DNA from: Arthrobacter pascens
Lineage (GTDB): Bacteria > Actinomycetota > Actinomycetes > Actinomycetales > Micrococcaceae
Length of the DNA: 64,000 nt
NCBI RefSeq assembly: GCF_030816475.1
Contig: NZ_JAUSXF010000001.1
Span: forward strand, 3,472,001-3,536,000
Direction: 5' to 3'
The notes beneath the pieces were generated by a model that was not told the DNA's origin, made no database searches, and was given only the letters and a program-made list of their open reading frames with translations. A program made the translations under genes and the position numbers. The stretch's first letter is position 1, and every line of letters begins with the position of its first letter. Of the stretch, positions 43,575 through 54,158 are shown one piece after another.

Positions 43575-44270
43575 TCAGCCGACGGAAACGAAGACGTGAG
43601 CGGCCACTTCCGGAGGGAGTTCCAACGCCCCTTCAATCCCCGGCACGCGGACCGAGATGTACTCCCCGACACGCTCCAGCGACACCGAGGCGCCCGGACG
43701 TATCCCGCCTTCATCAAGCTGGACCAGCAACTCCGGTTCCACCTGGATTGGCTCAGCGAGCCGACTGACGGTCACGGTGGAACCGGGCCCGTAGCCCTTC
43801 ATGGCTTCAAGGAGATTAATCACACCATCGGCAATTGGCGTGGACGTTCTGCCCCCCAGGGCCGCAAGGCCTGGTATGGGGTTGCCGTACGGGGACTCGG
43901 TGGGGTGGTCCAGCATTTCGAAGATTCGCCGCTCGACCCGTTCACTCATGACATGTTCCCAACGACAGGCCTCATCGTGGACATAAGCCCATTCCAGCCC
44001 GATGACGTCGGCCAGGAGCCGCTCCGCCAGCCTGTGCTTCCGCATGACCTCGATGGCACGCTTCCGGCCGATGTCGGTGAACTCCAGATGGCGGTCGCCC
44101 GATACTACGACCAGGCCGTCGCGTTCCATCCGTCCGATGGTCTGTGACACCGTAGGCCCGGAGTGGCGGAGCCGTTCGGCAATGCGGGCCCGAAGAGCCA
44201 CAATGTTCTCTTCCTCAAGCTCCAAAATGGTCCGAAGATACATCTCCGTAGTATCGATCAGATCCGTCAT
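43575..44270 (-). CDS. ideR: DtxR/IdeR-family iron-dependent repressor
   Basis: 231 residues from ATG 44270 with GAGGAG upstream; the protein then starts MTDLIDTTEMYLRTI, aligning residue for residue with corynebacterial DtxR. HTH at about 27-50 (RIAERLRHSGPTVSQTIGRM). Metal ligands are conserved: Met10, the MRKHRLAE motif (His79, Glu83), and HDEACRWEHVMS (His98, Cys102, Glu105, His106). C-terminal SH3-like domain present. Fe(II)-activated repressor of iron uptake; a matching iron box lies at 61902-61920 before a siderophore-interacting protein. Confidence 0.92.
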   Translation of the reverse strand: MTDLIDTTEMYLRTILELEEENIVALRARIAERLRHSGPTVSQTIGRMERDGLVVVSGDRHLEFTDIGRKRAIEVMRKHRLAERLLADVIGLEWAYVHDEACRWEHVMSERVERRIFEMLDHPTESPYGNPIPGLAALGGRTSTPIADGVINLLEAMKGYGPGSTVTVSRLAEPIQVEPELLVQLDEGGIRPGASVSLERVGEYISVRVPGIEGALELPPEVAAHVFVSVG

Positions 44271-44340
44271 CCTGCTCAGCTCCTCGAGCGCAAGTACCCA
44301 GCGTTTATCCCCACCGTACTTCGTAGCCACAGCGACGTAG

Positions 44341-45681
<1,341 letters not shown>

Positions 45682-45729
45682 CTCCTCCTGCGTCGCCTTC
45701 AAGAGGTGCCAGCATTCAGGAGGTGGCCA

Positions 45730-45814
45730 GCGTCCAGGAGGCTTCCGCGTCCAGGAGGCTTCCGCGTCCAGGAGGCTTCCGCGTCCAGGAGGCTTCCGCG
45801 TCCAGGAGGCTTCA
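45730..45814. repeat. 17-bp tandem repeat, five copies
   Basis: GCGTCCAGGAGGCTTCC is repeated head to tail at 45730, 45747, 45764, 45781 and 45798; the first four copies are identical and the fifth ends in A. Partial copies flank it (AGCGTCC after 45814 and CAGGAGGTGGCCA before). The unit is not a multiple of three and the array lies between convergent serC and the DUF3027 gene, so it is noncoding. The remaining bases to 45985 hold GC-rich palindromic stretches but no gene. Confidence 0.9.
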
Positions 45815-45985
45815 GCGTCCGACGGCGCCGTCCGGGTTCTGTTTCCGGCCGGCGCCGTTAGCTGTGTCCCCCGGGTTCGAGATCGTCCGCTGGGTTGGAG
45901 AACGCAGCGCAGAACAAGAGGAGGCTCGCCCCGCCTCTGGACCAGCTCCCGGGCCGCGCGGCACGGTGATTCCGCTTGCGCCCTG

Positions 45986-46564
45986 TCAGGGCAGCGTTAA
46001 TTCGTCGTCCTCGTCGGCGGGCGACTCTTCCTCGTCGAAAGCATCCTTGGAGTCCTGCATTCCTGCAGGTGCCCCGACGGCGTCGTCCAGGGTTCCGCCG
46101 TCGTCCGCCAAGGACCCCTTCCCTGCGGACTCCCGGTCGCGGGCGTCCTGGTCGTGGACATCCTGGTCCTGCACATCCTGGTCCTGGGCATCCTCCGGAC
46201 GGACGCGCTCTGCCCAGGGAACCCATTCGGGGGCCAGGATAGAGTCCTCCGACGGCAGCAGGCCCAGCTCACTCACGGTAACCACCTTGGAACGGGAATT
46301 GCGGGTCAGCACCGCATACCAGTGCCAACCAAGGTAACCGGGCAGCTTGGATTCGAACAGGTGGGTGACCAGACGGTCCCCTTCGCTCTTCGCAGCCACG
46401 TGCGGGCCGATGTCCGAGGCCGAGGTGATGCCCTCGATTGCCTTGCGGGCCACGTCCACGGCAGCGGCGAGGAAAGCGTCGGGTTTGCCCGTCCGCCACA
46501 CCGGCACGCCTGCGCGCCGTTTCGTCCCAGGGTTGGGCGCCGGCTGTTCAGCTTCCGGATTCAT
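45986..46564 (-). CDS. DUF3027-family protein
   Basis: 192 residues from ATG 46564. The family core lies at about 30-125: AVDVARKAIEGI, DRLVTHLFESKLPGYLGWHWYAV, VTVSELGLLPSEDSIL and PEWVPWAERVRPEDA. After it the protein ends in a very acidic tail containing short repeats (QDQDVQDQDVHDQD, encoded by a 15-bp DNA repeat at about 46141-46195). DUF3027 is found next to cold-shock genes in actinobacteria, as here. Function unknown. Confidence 0.88.
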   Translation of the reverse strand: MNPEAEQPAPNPGTKRRAGVPVWRTGKPDAFLAAAVDVARKAIEGITSASDIGPHVAAKSEGDRLVTHLFESKLPGYLGWHWYAVLTRNSRSKVVTVSELGLLPSEDSILAPEWVPWAERVRPEDAQDQDVQDQDVHDQDARDRESAGKGSLADDGGTLDDAVGAPAGMQDSKDAFDEEESPADEDDELTLP

Positions 46565-46572
46565 CAGCAGGC

Positions 46573-46956
46573 CTAAACGTCCAGCTCGTCGGCAACCTTA
46601 CGCAAGGCAGCGGCGATGGCCTTGCCCTTGTTGCCTTCCGGGTACTTGCCGGCAGACAGGGTGCCTGAGAGGTTGTCCAGCACACTGACGAGGTCCTGGA
46701 CCAGGGGTGCAAGGTCCTTGGCGCTCGGCCTCTTGGCCTTGGCAATGGACGGAGTCTTGTCCAGGACGCGCAGGCCCAGTGCTTGGGCGCCCTTGCGGCC
46801 ATCGGCAACGCCGAACTCTACGCGCGTACCGGCTTTCAGCTCGGTGATGCCCTCTGGCAGCGACGACTTGGGCAGGAACACTTCCTGCCCGTCCTCGCCC
46901 GCGAGGAATCCGAAACCTTTTTCCTTGTCATACCACTTGACCTTGCCGGTAGGCAC
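46573..46956 (-). CDS. Cold-shock-domain protein with C-terminal extension
   Basis: 127 residues from GTG 46956 (GAAGAAGG eight bases upstream), starting PTGKVKWYDKEKGFGFL. The cold-shock domain fills residues 1-66; RNP1 is KGFGFL and RNP2 is EVFLPKS rather than VFVH, so nucleic-acid contacts are partly altered. A 60-residue Lys/Leu-rich helical extension follows, typical of the long actinobacterial form. Eight bases before the DUF3027 gene, so co-transcribed. Confidence 0.92.
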   Translation of the reverse strand: MPTGKVKWYDKEKGFGFLAGEDGQEVFLPKSSLPEGITELKAGTRVEFGVADGRKGAQALGLRVLDKTPSIAKAKRPSAKDLAPLVQDLVSVLDNLSGTLSAGKYPEGNKGKAIAAALRKVADELDV

Positions 46957-47212
46957 GTAATCAACCTTCTTCGTTCTGACGTCGTGAGACACGGCCGGCC
47001 GTCACCGCATCCGCACTGATATGCAGGTTCAGGGTATGACAGCCCGGACCGTGTTGGCCTGTATCAATCAAGGTTATCCTGCCCGGTGCCTGAATCCTGC
47101 TTTCAAGGACCCCTGCGGACCGACTTCACCCCGGTTGCCACTTCTGCTGCCACTCCGGTTGTCACTTCGCCTGTCACTTCGTGGGTGGCGGGAGGGCTGT
47201 TAGCGTTACGCC

Positions 47213-47446
47213 ATGACTCCCACGCGTTACCGGCGGCCTCTGATGATCTGTGCAGCGTTTGTTGCGCTGCTTTCCCTGCTGGCGGTAGGAGCAGTTATGG
47301 CTTTGGCTTTCGCCGGCTCCGTCGCTCCCGTCTGGGTTACGTCGACGGCACTGTACGGCCTTCCCATAGCCTTCCTGTTGATGGTCTTCCTGGTCCTGGA
47401 CAGTGTGGCCGGAAGGCGCCGGGCAGGAAAGTCCGGCGGGCGGTAA
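47213..47446 (+). CDS. Small two-helix membrane protein
   Basis: 77 residues from ATG 47213. Two hydrophobic segments (about 10-33 and 44-63) follow a basic MTPTRYRRP start, and the tail RRRAGKSGGR is positively charged. Immediately precedes the helicase-associated gene. No domain recognised. The upstream 256 bases contain a degenerate tandem of TGTCACTTCG-like units (about 47146-47190). Confidence 0.7.
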   Translation: MTPTRYRRPLMICAAFVALLSLLAVGAVMALAFAGSVAPVWVTSTALYGLPIAFLLMVFLVLDSVAGRRRAGKSGGR

Positions 47447-47456
47447 CGTTGAACTG

Positions 47457-49949
47457 ATGTCCCTCATTCGCGCGCTGAGCAAGGATCTGGAGGCACGCAG
47501 CGATGAATCGCTGCGTGCCCTGTTCGCCGCACGGCCGGACCTCATCTCCCCCGCAGTTCCGGACTTCGCCGCGCTTGCCGCCCGTGCCAGCGCCCGCGTG
47601 AGCGTCCAGCGCGCCCTGGAACGGCTCAACAAGCCCCAGATGCAGGTCCTGGAAACCCTGCACCTGTGCACCAATACGGACACCGAACACAGTGCCTCCG
47701 CCGCAGGGCTCCGAAAGTTCATTGCCGGCTCCACGCTTGTGGCCGTGGAGCGCATTCTGGCCTCTCTCCAGGAGCTGGCCCTGGTCCACCGGGCCGAGCC
47801 CCCGCATGGAACAGCGGCGTCGGCCCAGCGCCAGCGTTTCTACCTTCCGGTCGGATGCCTGAAGGACGTGGTGGGGATCTACCCGGCCGGGCTGGGCCGC
47901 AGTTACACCGAGCTGGTGCGGCTCCAGCCGGCCTTCGCGCAACGGGTGGTCCAGCTCGTTGCCGACCTGCGCCGGAGCGGTGTGGCCATCCAGGGAGCAA
48001 CCACCCCCATGGAAGCCGCGCTTGCCCTGCAGCATTGGACGTCATCCCCGGAGGCCCTGCACCAGGTACTGGCCGGCGCTCCGGAACGCACGACGGCGCT
48101 GCTCGCCCGGTTCGGCAACTGGGCCATGGGCGCCGTCCCCCAGGCCCAAAGGAAGGCTTCGGTGGTGAATGAGGGCGCCGAGGTCGGGCCCGTTGACTGG
48201 CTGCTGGCCCGGGGCCTGCTGGTACCGCTGGACGCGGCGCACGTGGAACTGCCGCACAGCGTGGGCCTGTCTCTGAGAGGCGGAGCCATCATCAACGATT
48301 TCACACTCTCGCCGCCGGTTCCGGAACTTGGCCACACAACCGCAGTCCTGAGGCGGAATGCGGCCCTGGGCGCCATCGCGGAAACGCTCCGGCTGGTGGG
48401 TGAACTCCTCTATGCCGTGAAGGAGCAGCCGCTCGTTACCCTGCGCAGTGGCGGCGTAGGGGTCAGGGAGATGAAGCGCCTTGCCGAAGCCTTGCGCGTC
48501 GATATGCAACGGGCCGGGCTGCTGCTGGAGCTGTGCGGGCTTGCCGGGCTGCTCCGCCTCGATGTTGACTCGTCCGCCTGGGTTCAGCCCCCGCAACTCG
48601 AATGGCTGGTCCTGCCGCGGCAGGAACAGTGGCTGTGGCTGGTCAATGCGTGGCTGGCGAGTGAGAGGGTCCCTTCCCTCGTAGGTCAGCCGGCCCTGGG
48701 ATCGGGAGGCATGTCCCCCGCACATCGCTCGGCGGCCGGGAGCACCATCAATGCGTTGTCGGCGGAGGCGCAGCGGCCTGACGCCCCGGTGGTCAGGAAG
48801 CGGATCCTGGAAATCCTGAACGAACTCACGCGGGAGGCGGCAGCGCCGGACGGGAAGGCCCCGGTATTGGATGCCGCTGCGGTCCTGCAGCGGGCCGAAT
48901 GGGCGCAGCCACGGATGGCCCGCCGTTTCAGCTCCCTGATCCGGGGAGTGCTGGCCGAGGCGGAGATGCTTGGCCTGATCGGATCAGGTGCTCTCAGCCA
49001 GCTGGGAATCGCCGTAGCAGAGGACAACCCGGACGAGGCGCTCGGCGTCCTGGGTGAGCATCTCCCCGCCGAGCTGAACCACGTGCTGCTGCAGGCAGAC
49101 CTCACCGCCGTGGCCCCCGGATACCTGTCCCCTGAGCTGAGCGAGAAACTCTTGCTGATGGCAGACCCGGAGGGCCAGGGACCCGCCACGATCTACCGGT
49201 TCTCCCCGTACTCGGTCAGGCGTGCCCTGGACGCCGGATTTGACGCACCTGGCATGCTGGGCTTCCTTCGTGAACATTCCGCCACAGCCGTACCGCAACC
49301 CCTGGAATACCTCGTGCAGGACACGGCCTCCCGGCACGGCCGGCTGCGGGTAGGCGCGGCCGCCAGCTTCATCCAAAGCGACGACGAAACCACGGTGCTG
49401 GAACTGGCGTCCGAATCCAAGGCAGCGGGCCTTGGATTGGCAAGGATTGCGCCGACCGTCCTGATCTCGTCCGCGCCGCCGCGGGAAACAGCTCAGGTCC
49501 TCCGGAGCCTGGGCCTCTCACCCTCCATGGAAGAATCCGAACCGTCTGTGCTCCGTCTGCGACGGAGCACCAGCCCGTCGGGCAGCCCCCGCCCCGTCTA
49601 CACCGCTCCGCGGACGGCGCCCGCCGAAGCCGACGTGGAAGCCCAGCTTGCGGTACTGCGGCACGTTGGTCCTGCTGCCGTTGCCAGCCCCAACGGCGGA
49701 GGCGCGGCCGGATCCGGCGAGGTGGCCACGCAGCTTGGTCTTGAGACACTCCAACGGGCCATCCGGCTCAAGCAGCGGATCAGCATGAACGTGGTGGACA
49801 GCCTGGGCAACGCCAACCTGGAAACCGTCGTTCCGCTGTCGGTCAGTGGCGGCCGCGTCAGGGTCTTTGATCCGGCGAAGGATACGGAACGCGTGGTCTC
49901 CATCCACCGCATCATCGATATAGAGGCCGCGGAGGAACTGCGGCAGTGA
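47457..49949 (+). CDS. Helicase-associated (XPB/Ssl2-like) protein
   Basis: 830 residues from ATG 47457, starting MSLIRALSKDLEARSDE. Winged-helix-like repeats dominate the N-terminal half (LNKPQMQVLETL). The C-terminal third contains the helicase-associated segment TIYRFSPYSVRRALDAGFD followed by LREHSATAVPQPLEYLVQDTASRHGRLRVG, seen in the XPB/Ssl2-like family, and ends with a WYL-like stretch LKQRISMNVVDSLGNANLETVVPLSV. No Walker motifs, so it is not itself a helicase. Fourteen bases before the XPB helicase gene, which suggests a complex. Confidence 0.88.
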   Translation: MSLIRALSKDLEARSDESLRALFAARPDLISPAVPDFAALAARASARVSVQRALERLNKPQMQVLETLHLCTNTDTEHSASAAGLRKFIAGSTLVAVERILASLQELALVHRAEPPHGTAASAQRQRFYLPVGCLKDVVGIYPAGLGRSYTELVRLQPAFAQRVVQLVADLRRSGVAIQGATTPMEAALALQHWTSSPEALHQVLAGAPERTTALLARFGNWAMGAVPQAQRKASVVNEGAEVGPVDWLLARGLLVPLDAAHVELPHSVGLSLRGGAIINDFTLSPPVPELGHTTAVLRRNAALGAIAETLRLVGELLYAVKEQPLVTLRSGGVGVREMKRLAEALRVDMQRAGLLLELCGLAGLLRLDVDSSAWVQPPQLEWLVLPRQEQWLWLVNAWLASERVPSLVGQPALGSGGMSPAHRSAAGSTINALSAEAQRPDAPVVRKRILEILNELTREAAAPDGKAPVLDAAAVLQRAEWAQPRMARRFSSLIRGVLAEAEMLGLIGSGALSQLGIAVAEDNPDEALGVLGEHLPAELNHVLLQADLTAVAPGYLSPELSEKLLLMADPEGQGPATIYRFSPYSVRRALDAGFDAPGMLGFLREHSATAVPQPLEYLVQDTASRHGRLRVGAAASFIQSDDETTVLELASESKAAGLGLARIAPTVLISSAPPRETAQVLRSLGLSPSMEESEPSVLRLRRSTSPSGSPRPVYTAPRTAPAEADVEAQLAVLRHVGPAAVASPNGGGAAGSGEVATQLGLETLQRAIRLKQRISMNVVDSLGNANLETVVPLSVSGGRVRVFDPAKDTERVVSIHRIIDIEAAEELRQ

Positions 49950-49962
49950 AGGATTCCCCCGC

Positions 49963-51609
49963 GTGAACGACGGCCCGCTGATTGTCCAAAGCGATAAAAC
50001 CATACTGCTCGAAGTGGACCATGAGCTGGCCACCGAGGCCCGCCATGCCATCGCCCCGTTTGCCGAACTGGAACGGGCTCCCGAGCATATGCACAGTTAC
50101 CGGCTCACGCCGCTGGGCCTATGGAACGCCCGCGCCGCCGGTCTGGACGCCGAGAAGGTCCTGGACACCCTGCTGAAGTATTCCCGGTTCCCTGTCCCGC
50201 ATTCGCTGCTGATCGACGTCGAGGAAACGATGTCACGGTACGGGCGGCTCCGGTTGGAGAAGGACCCCCAACACGGCCTGGTGATGCGGACCGACGACTA
50301 TCCGGTGCTGGAAGAGGTCATCCGGGCGAAGAAGATCCAGCCGTTGCTGGGGCCCCGGATCGATGGCGAGACGATAGTGGTCCATTCCTCCCAGCGGGGT
50401 CAGCTCAAGCAGCTGCTCCTGAAGATCGGCTGGCCCGCCGAGGACCTCGCCGGCTATGTGGACGGAACTCCGCATGTGATCGCCCTGAACGAGGACGGCT
50501 GGAAGCTGCGGCCCTACCAGCAACTGGCCACGGAGAACTTCTGGGCCGGGGGCAGCGGTGTTGTCGTTCTGCCGTGCGGCGCGGGAAAAACCCTGGTGGG
50601 TGCGGCCGCCATGGCCACCAGCTCAACTACAACCCTGATCCTGGTGACCAATACCGTGGCCGCCCGCCAGTGGAAGGACGAGCTGCTTAAACGGACCTCC
50701 CTCACCGCGGACGAAATCGGCGAGTATTCCGGAGCGGTCAAGGAGGTCCGGCCCGTGACCATCGCCACGTACCAGGTCCTCACCACCAAACGTGGGGGGC
50801 TCTACCCGCACCTCGAGCTCGTCGACGGCCACGACTGGGGCCTCATCATCTATGACGAAGTCCATCTCCTGCCTGCCCCGATCTTTCGCATGACCGCGGA
50901 TCTGCAGGCCCGCCGTCGGCTGGGCCTCACTGCCACACTGGTCCGCGAGGACGGCCGGGAAGGTGAAGTCTTCAGCCTTATCGGGCCCAAGCGGTATGAC
51001 GCGCCCTGGAAGGACATCGAATCGCAGGGCTACATCGCTCCGGCGGACTGCGTCGAGGTCCGCATTGACCTGCCACGCGAAGAGCGCGTTGCCTACGCCA
51101 TGGCCGAGGACGCAGACAAGTACCGGCTATGCTCCACCTCGGAGTCAAAGACCCTGATCGTGGAACAGCTCGTTGCCCGGCACGAGGGCGAACAGCTGCT
51201 GGTGATCGGGCAGTACATCGACCAGCTGGATGAAATCGGCGAGCGGTTGCAGGCCCCGGTCATTAAAGGTGATACCTCCGTGAAGGAACGCCAGAAGCTC
51301 TTTGATGCCTTCCGGGCCGGAGAGGTCCACACCTTGGTGGTGTCCAAGGTGGCAAACTTCTCGATTGACCTGCCTGAGGCCTCGGTGGCCATCCAGGTTT
51401 CCGGGTCCTTCGGCTCCCGGCAGGAGGAGGCGCAGCGGCTGGGCCGGCTGCTGCGCCCTAAAAAGGACGGCCGGGCGGCCCGCTTCTATTCACTGGTTGC
51501 CCGGGACACCCTGGACCAGGACTTCGCTGCCAAGCGCCAACGGTTCCTGGCCGAGCAGGGCTACGCTTACCGGATCATGGACGCTAAGGACGTTGGCCTG
51601 CCCGGGTAG
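49963..51609 (+). CDS. XPB/Rad25-type DNA repair helicase
   Basis: 548 residues from GTG 49963. SF2 helicase: Walker A LPCGAGKT near residue 206, ATYQVLTTKR, the DEVH box in IIYDEVHLLPAPIFR, GLTATLVREDGREGEVF (the XPB RED motif), and motif VI RQEEAQRLGRLLRPK. N-terminal 1-180 is the XPB damage-recognition-like domain. 3'-5' DNA translocase; bacterial role in repair is not settled. Operon with the preceding helicase-associated gene. Confidence 0.93.
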   Translation: MNDGPLIVQSDKTILLEVDHELATEARHAIAPFAELERAPEHMHSYRLTPLGLWNARAAGLDAEKVLDTLLKYSRFPVPHSLLIDVEETMSRYGRLRLEKDPQHGLVMRTDDYPVLEEVIRAKKIQPLLGPRIDGETIVVHSSQRGQLKQLLLKIGWPAEDLAGYVDGTPHVIALNEDGWKLRPYQQLATENFWAGGSGVVVLPCGAGKTLVGAAAMATSSTTTLILVTNTVAARQWKDELLKRTSLTADEIGEYSGAVKEVRPVTIATYQVLTTKRGGLYPHLELVDGHDWGLIIYDEVHLLPAPIFRMTADLQARRRLGLTATLVREDGREGEVFSLIGPKRYDAPWKDIESQGYIAPADCVEVRIDLPREERVAYAMAEDADKYRLCSTSESKTLIVEQLVARHEGEQLLVIGQYIDQLDEIGERLQAPVIKGDTSVKERQKLFDAFRAGEVHTLVVSKVANFSIDLPEASVAIQVSGSFGSRQEEAQRLGRLLRPKKDGRAARFYSLVARDTLDQDFAAKRQRFLAEQGYAYRIMDAKDVGLPG

Positions 51610-51702
51610 CAGACGCTACAGCCACGGGACATCAACGGAAGGATCATCAAACTCACACCTTCCATCCAGAAAACTTACAGACTCTGGGAGCATGATGGGA
51701 GT

Positions 51703-52413
51703 ATGAACAAGACCAGCCCAGAAGCCAAGCTGCTAGTTGTTGATGACGAGCCCAACATCCGCGAGCTGCTGTCCACCTCGCTGCGGTTCGCGGGGTTCGA
51801 GGTAGTCTCGGCAGGGAACGGGCGTGATGCGCTGGCCGCTGCAGAGCTGCATGCTCCGGACCTGGCCGTCCTTGACGTCATGCTGCCCGATATGGACGGC
51901 TTTACCGTTACCCGCAAGCTCCGCGCTTCCGGCAAGCACTTCCCCGTTCTCTTCCTCACGGCGAAGGACGATACCGAGGACAAGGTCACCGGCCTCACCG
52001 TGGGTGGGGACGATTACGTCACCAAGCCCTTCAGCCTTGACGAGGTCGTGGCCAGGATCCGGGCGGTCCTCCGGCGCACCCAGCCCCTGCTGGACGATGA
52101 CGCCGTCATCCGGGTGGATGACCTGGAGCTCGACGACGACGCCCACGAGGTCCGCCGTGGCGGAGCAGTTATTGAGTTGTCCCCCACGGAGTTCAAGCTG
52201 CTCAGGTACCTCATGCTGAACCCCAACCGGGTGCTCTCCAAATCCCAGATCCTGGACCATGTCTGGGAGTACAACTTCAACGGGGACGCCTCCATCGTGG
52301 AGTCGTACATCTCGTACCTGCGGCGCAAGGTGGACATTGATCCCGACGCACCGGCCCTGATCCAGACCAAACGCGGCGTCGGTTACGTACTCCGGACGGC
52401 AGAGAAGCGCTGA
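51703..52413 (+). CDS. OmpR/PhoB-family response regulator
   Basis: 236 residues from ATG 51703 with GGGAG close upstream. Receiver domain with acidic pair VVDDEP, phospho-acceptor Asp58 in VLDVMLPDMDG and Lys in YVTKPFS. C-terminal winged helix: ELSPTEFKLLRYLMLNPNRVLSKSQIL and SYISYLRRKVD. Resembles the TrcR/MprA group. Two bases before the sensor kinase gene. Confidence 0.93.
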   Translation: MNKTSPEAKLLVVDDEPNIRELLSTSLRFAGFEVVSAGNGRDALAAAELHAPDLAVLDVMLPDMDGFTVTRKLRASGKHFPVLFLTAKDDTEDKVTGLTVGGDDYVTKPFSLDEVVARIRAVLRRTQPLLDDDAVIRVDDLELDDDAHEVRRGGAVIELSPTEFKLLRYLMLNPNRVLSKSQILDHVWEYNFNGDASIVESYISYLRRKVDIDPDAPALIQTKRGVGYVLRTAEKR

Positions 52414-52415
52414 CA

Positions 52416-54047
52416 TTGCTGCAGCGGTGGAAGTCGGCCTCCCTGAGGTCGCAGCTTGTAGCCATCATCATGGGGCTGCTGATTGTTGCGCTGACGGTGA
52501 CCGGCGCGGGCACCCTGACGCTGCTGCACAGCTATCTGCAGGGCCAGGTGGACGACAAACTCCAAGCCGCCATCGAACTTGCCCACAAGCAGCGTTCATT
52601 CACCCAGCTGCAGGCCCCCACCAATCCCATGGTGCCCACGGACTATTCGCTGATTCTCTTCACGCCTGGTGAGGAGCCGTACCCCTTCGGCGGCGACCCG
52701 AAAAACCGCCCTGACATCAGCCAGATCAGCGTTTCCGAGGCCCAGGCGTTGGGCAACCGTCCTTACCAGGTAGGCGGCACGGACGGACAGAACTGGCGGG
52801 TAGTCGCGGTCACCGTTTTGGACAACGGGGTCAGCGCTGTGGTGGTCATCGGCCTGCCGTTGCAAAGCGTGGACGATGTCCTGAAGCATGCCACCCTGGT
52901 GGTGTGCGGCGTCGGGCTCCTGACCCTCCTGCTGGCTTCCCTGCTTGCCAGCTGGACAGTGTCGCGGGCATTCCGGCCGCTTGCCCGGGTGGAGCGGACA
53001 GCGGCCGCCATCGCCGCAGGCGATCTTTCCCGCCGTGTCGACGTGGAAGGTCCCGGCACCGAACTGGGAAGGCTGGGCAGCTCCCTGAACGCCATGCTGG
53101 CGCATATTGAAACAGCTTTTGCCGCCCGCACCGCCTCGGAGGGCCGGATGCGCCGGTTCGCCGCCGACGCGTCGCACGAGCTGCGTACCCCGCTTGTCAC
53201 CATCAGGGGTTTTTCCGAGCTCTACCGGCACGGCGCCCTGGCTAGCGAGGAGGACGTGGCCATGGCCATGGGGAGGATCGAAAGCGAGGCCAAGCGGATG
53301 GGCTCCATGGTGGAGGACCTCCTGCTCCTGGCCCGCCTCGACGAACAGCGCCCGCTCCAGCAGAAACCCGTCGACCTCCAACTTGTCGCCCATGATGCCG
53401 TAGTGGATACCCAGGCAAGCGACCGTTCCCGCACCATCTCCCTCACCGGGCTCGACGGCGGACCTGCGGCGCCCGCCCCCGTCCTTGGCGACGAAGCGAA
53501 ACTGCGGCAAGTAGTGGGCAACCTGGTCGGCAACGCCCTGCGTTACACGCCGGAAGGCACGCCGATCGAGCTTGCGGTGGGCGTCCGGGCAGCCGACGGC
53601 GGGCAGCCGTATTCCGTGATCGAGGTGCGGGACCATGGTCCCGGCATTTCCGAGGAGGATGCCTCCAAGGTCTTTGAGCGCTTCTACCGGGCTGATACGT
53701 CCCGGACCCGTGAAACCGGCGGCAGCGGACTGGGCCTCGCGATCGTGGCGGCCATCGTAGGATCACACGGGGGCTCCGTGCGGGTTGAAGGGACCGACGG
53801 CGGCGGCGCCACCTTGGTGGTCAGCCTGCCGATGCGGGACCAGGACGCCAACAGTCTGATGGATGACGGGCAGGATTCCGCAGAGCAGGACTCCCCAGGG
53901 CAGGACTCCTCCGGAGGGCAGGACGCGGGTGACCCGGGCACGGACCAGCAGAGCCCGCGTATCCAGGAAACGCGCGTCCAGGGCAGGGATGAGCACAACA
54001 GGGGCGACGGCGGCGGCCACGATGATGGAAGGGTTATCCACATATAG
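52416..54047 (+). CDS. Two-component sensor histidine kinase
   Basis: 543 residues from TTG 52416. Two membrane segments (about 12-36 and 160-185) enclose a 120-residue extracellular sensor. HAMP domain at about 187-238; His254 in ASHELRTPL is the phospho-acceptor; ATPase motifs NALRYTPEG, VRDHGPGISEED, and GSGLGLAIV follow. The last 65 residues are an odd hydrophilic tail rich in Gln, Asp, Ser and Gly (QDSPGQDSSGGQD). Confidence 0.92.
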   Translation: MLQRWKSASLRSQLVAIIMGLLIVALTVTGAGTLTLLHSYLQGQVDDKLQAAIELAHKQRSFTQLQAPTNPMVPTDYSLILFTPGEEPYPFGGDPKNRPDISQISVSEAQALGNRPYQVGGTDGQNWRVVAVTVLDNGVSAVVVIGLPLQSVDDVLKHATLVVCGVGLLTLLLASLLASWTVSRAFRPLARVERTAAAIAAGDLSRRVDVEGPGTELGRLGSSLNAMLAHIETAFAARTASEGRMRRFAADASHELRTPLVTIRGFSELYRHGALASEEDVAMAMGRIESEAKRMGSMVEDLLLLARLDEQRPLQQKPVDLQLVAHDAVVDTQASDRSRTISLTGLDGGPAAPAPVLGDEAKLRQVVGNLVGNALRYTPEGTPIELAVGVRAADGGQPYSVIEVRDHGPGISEEDASKVFERFYRADTSRTRETGGSGLGLAIVAAIVGSHGGSVRVEGTDGGGATLVVSLPMRDQDANSLMDDGQDSAEQDSPGQDSSGGQDAGDPGTDQQSPRIQETRVQGRDEHNRGDGGGHDDGRVIHI

Positions 54048-54158
54048 CAGCCCGCCGTGGCACCTCGCCCCAGCCTCTCCGTAGGGTCGATGTAGAGGTC
54101 CGGAGCAGCCGGGCCGGGCAGCTGACGCTGTCCATCAGATCGAGAGGCAACAGCAGCC

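Noticed and set aside
45730..45814. CRISPR array
   Set aside because: Repeats are 17 bp, directly abutting without spacers, and no cas genes are present; it is a simple tandem repeat.
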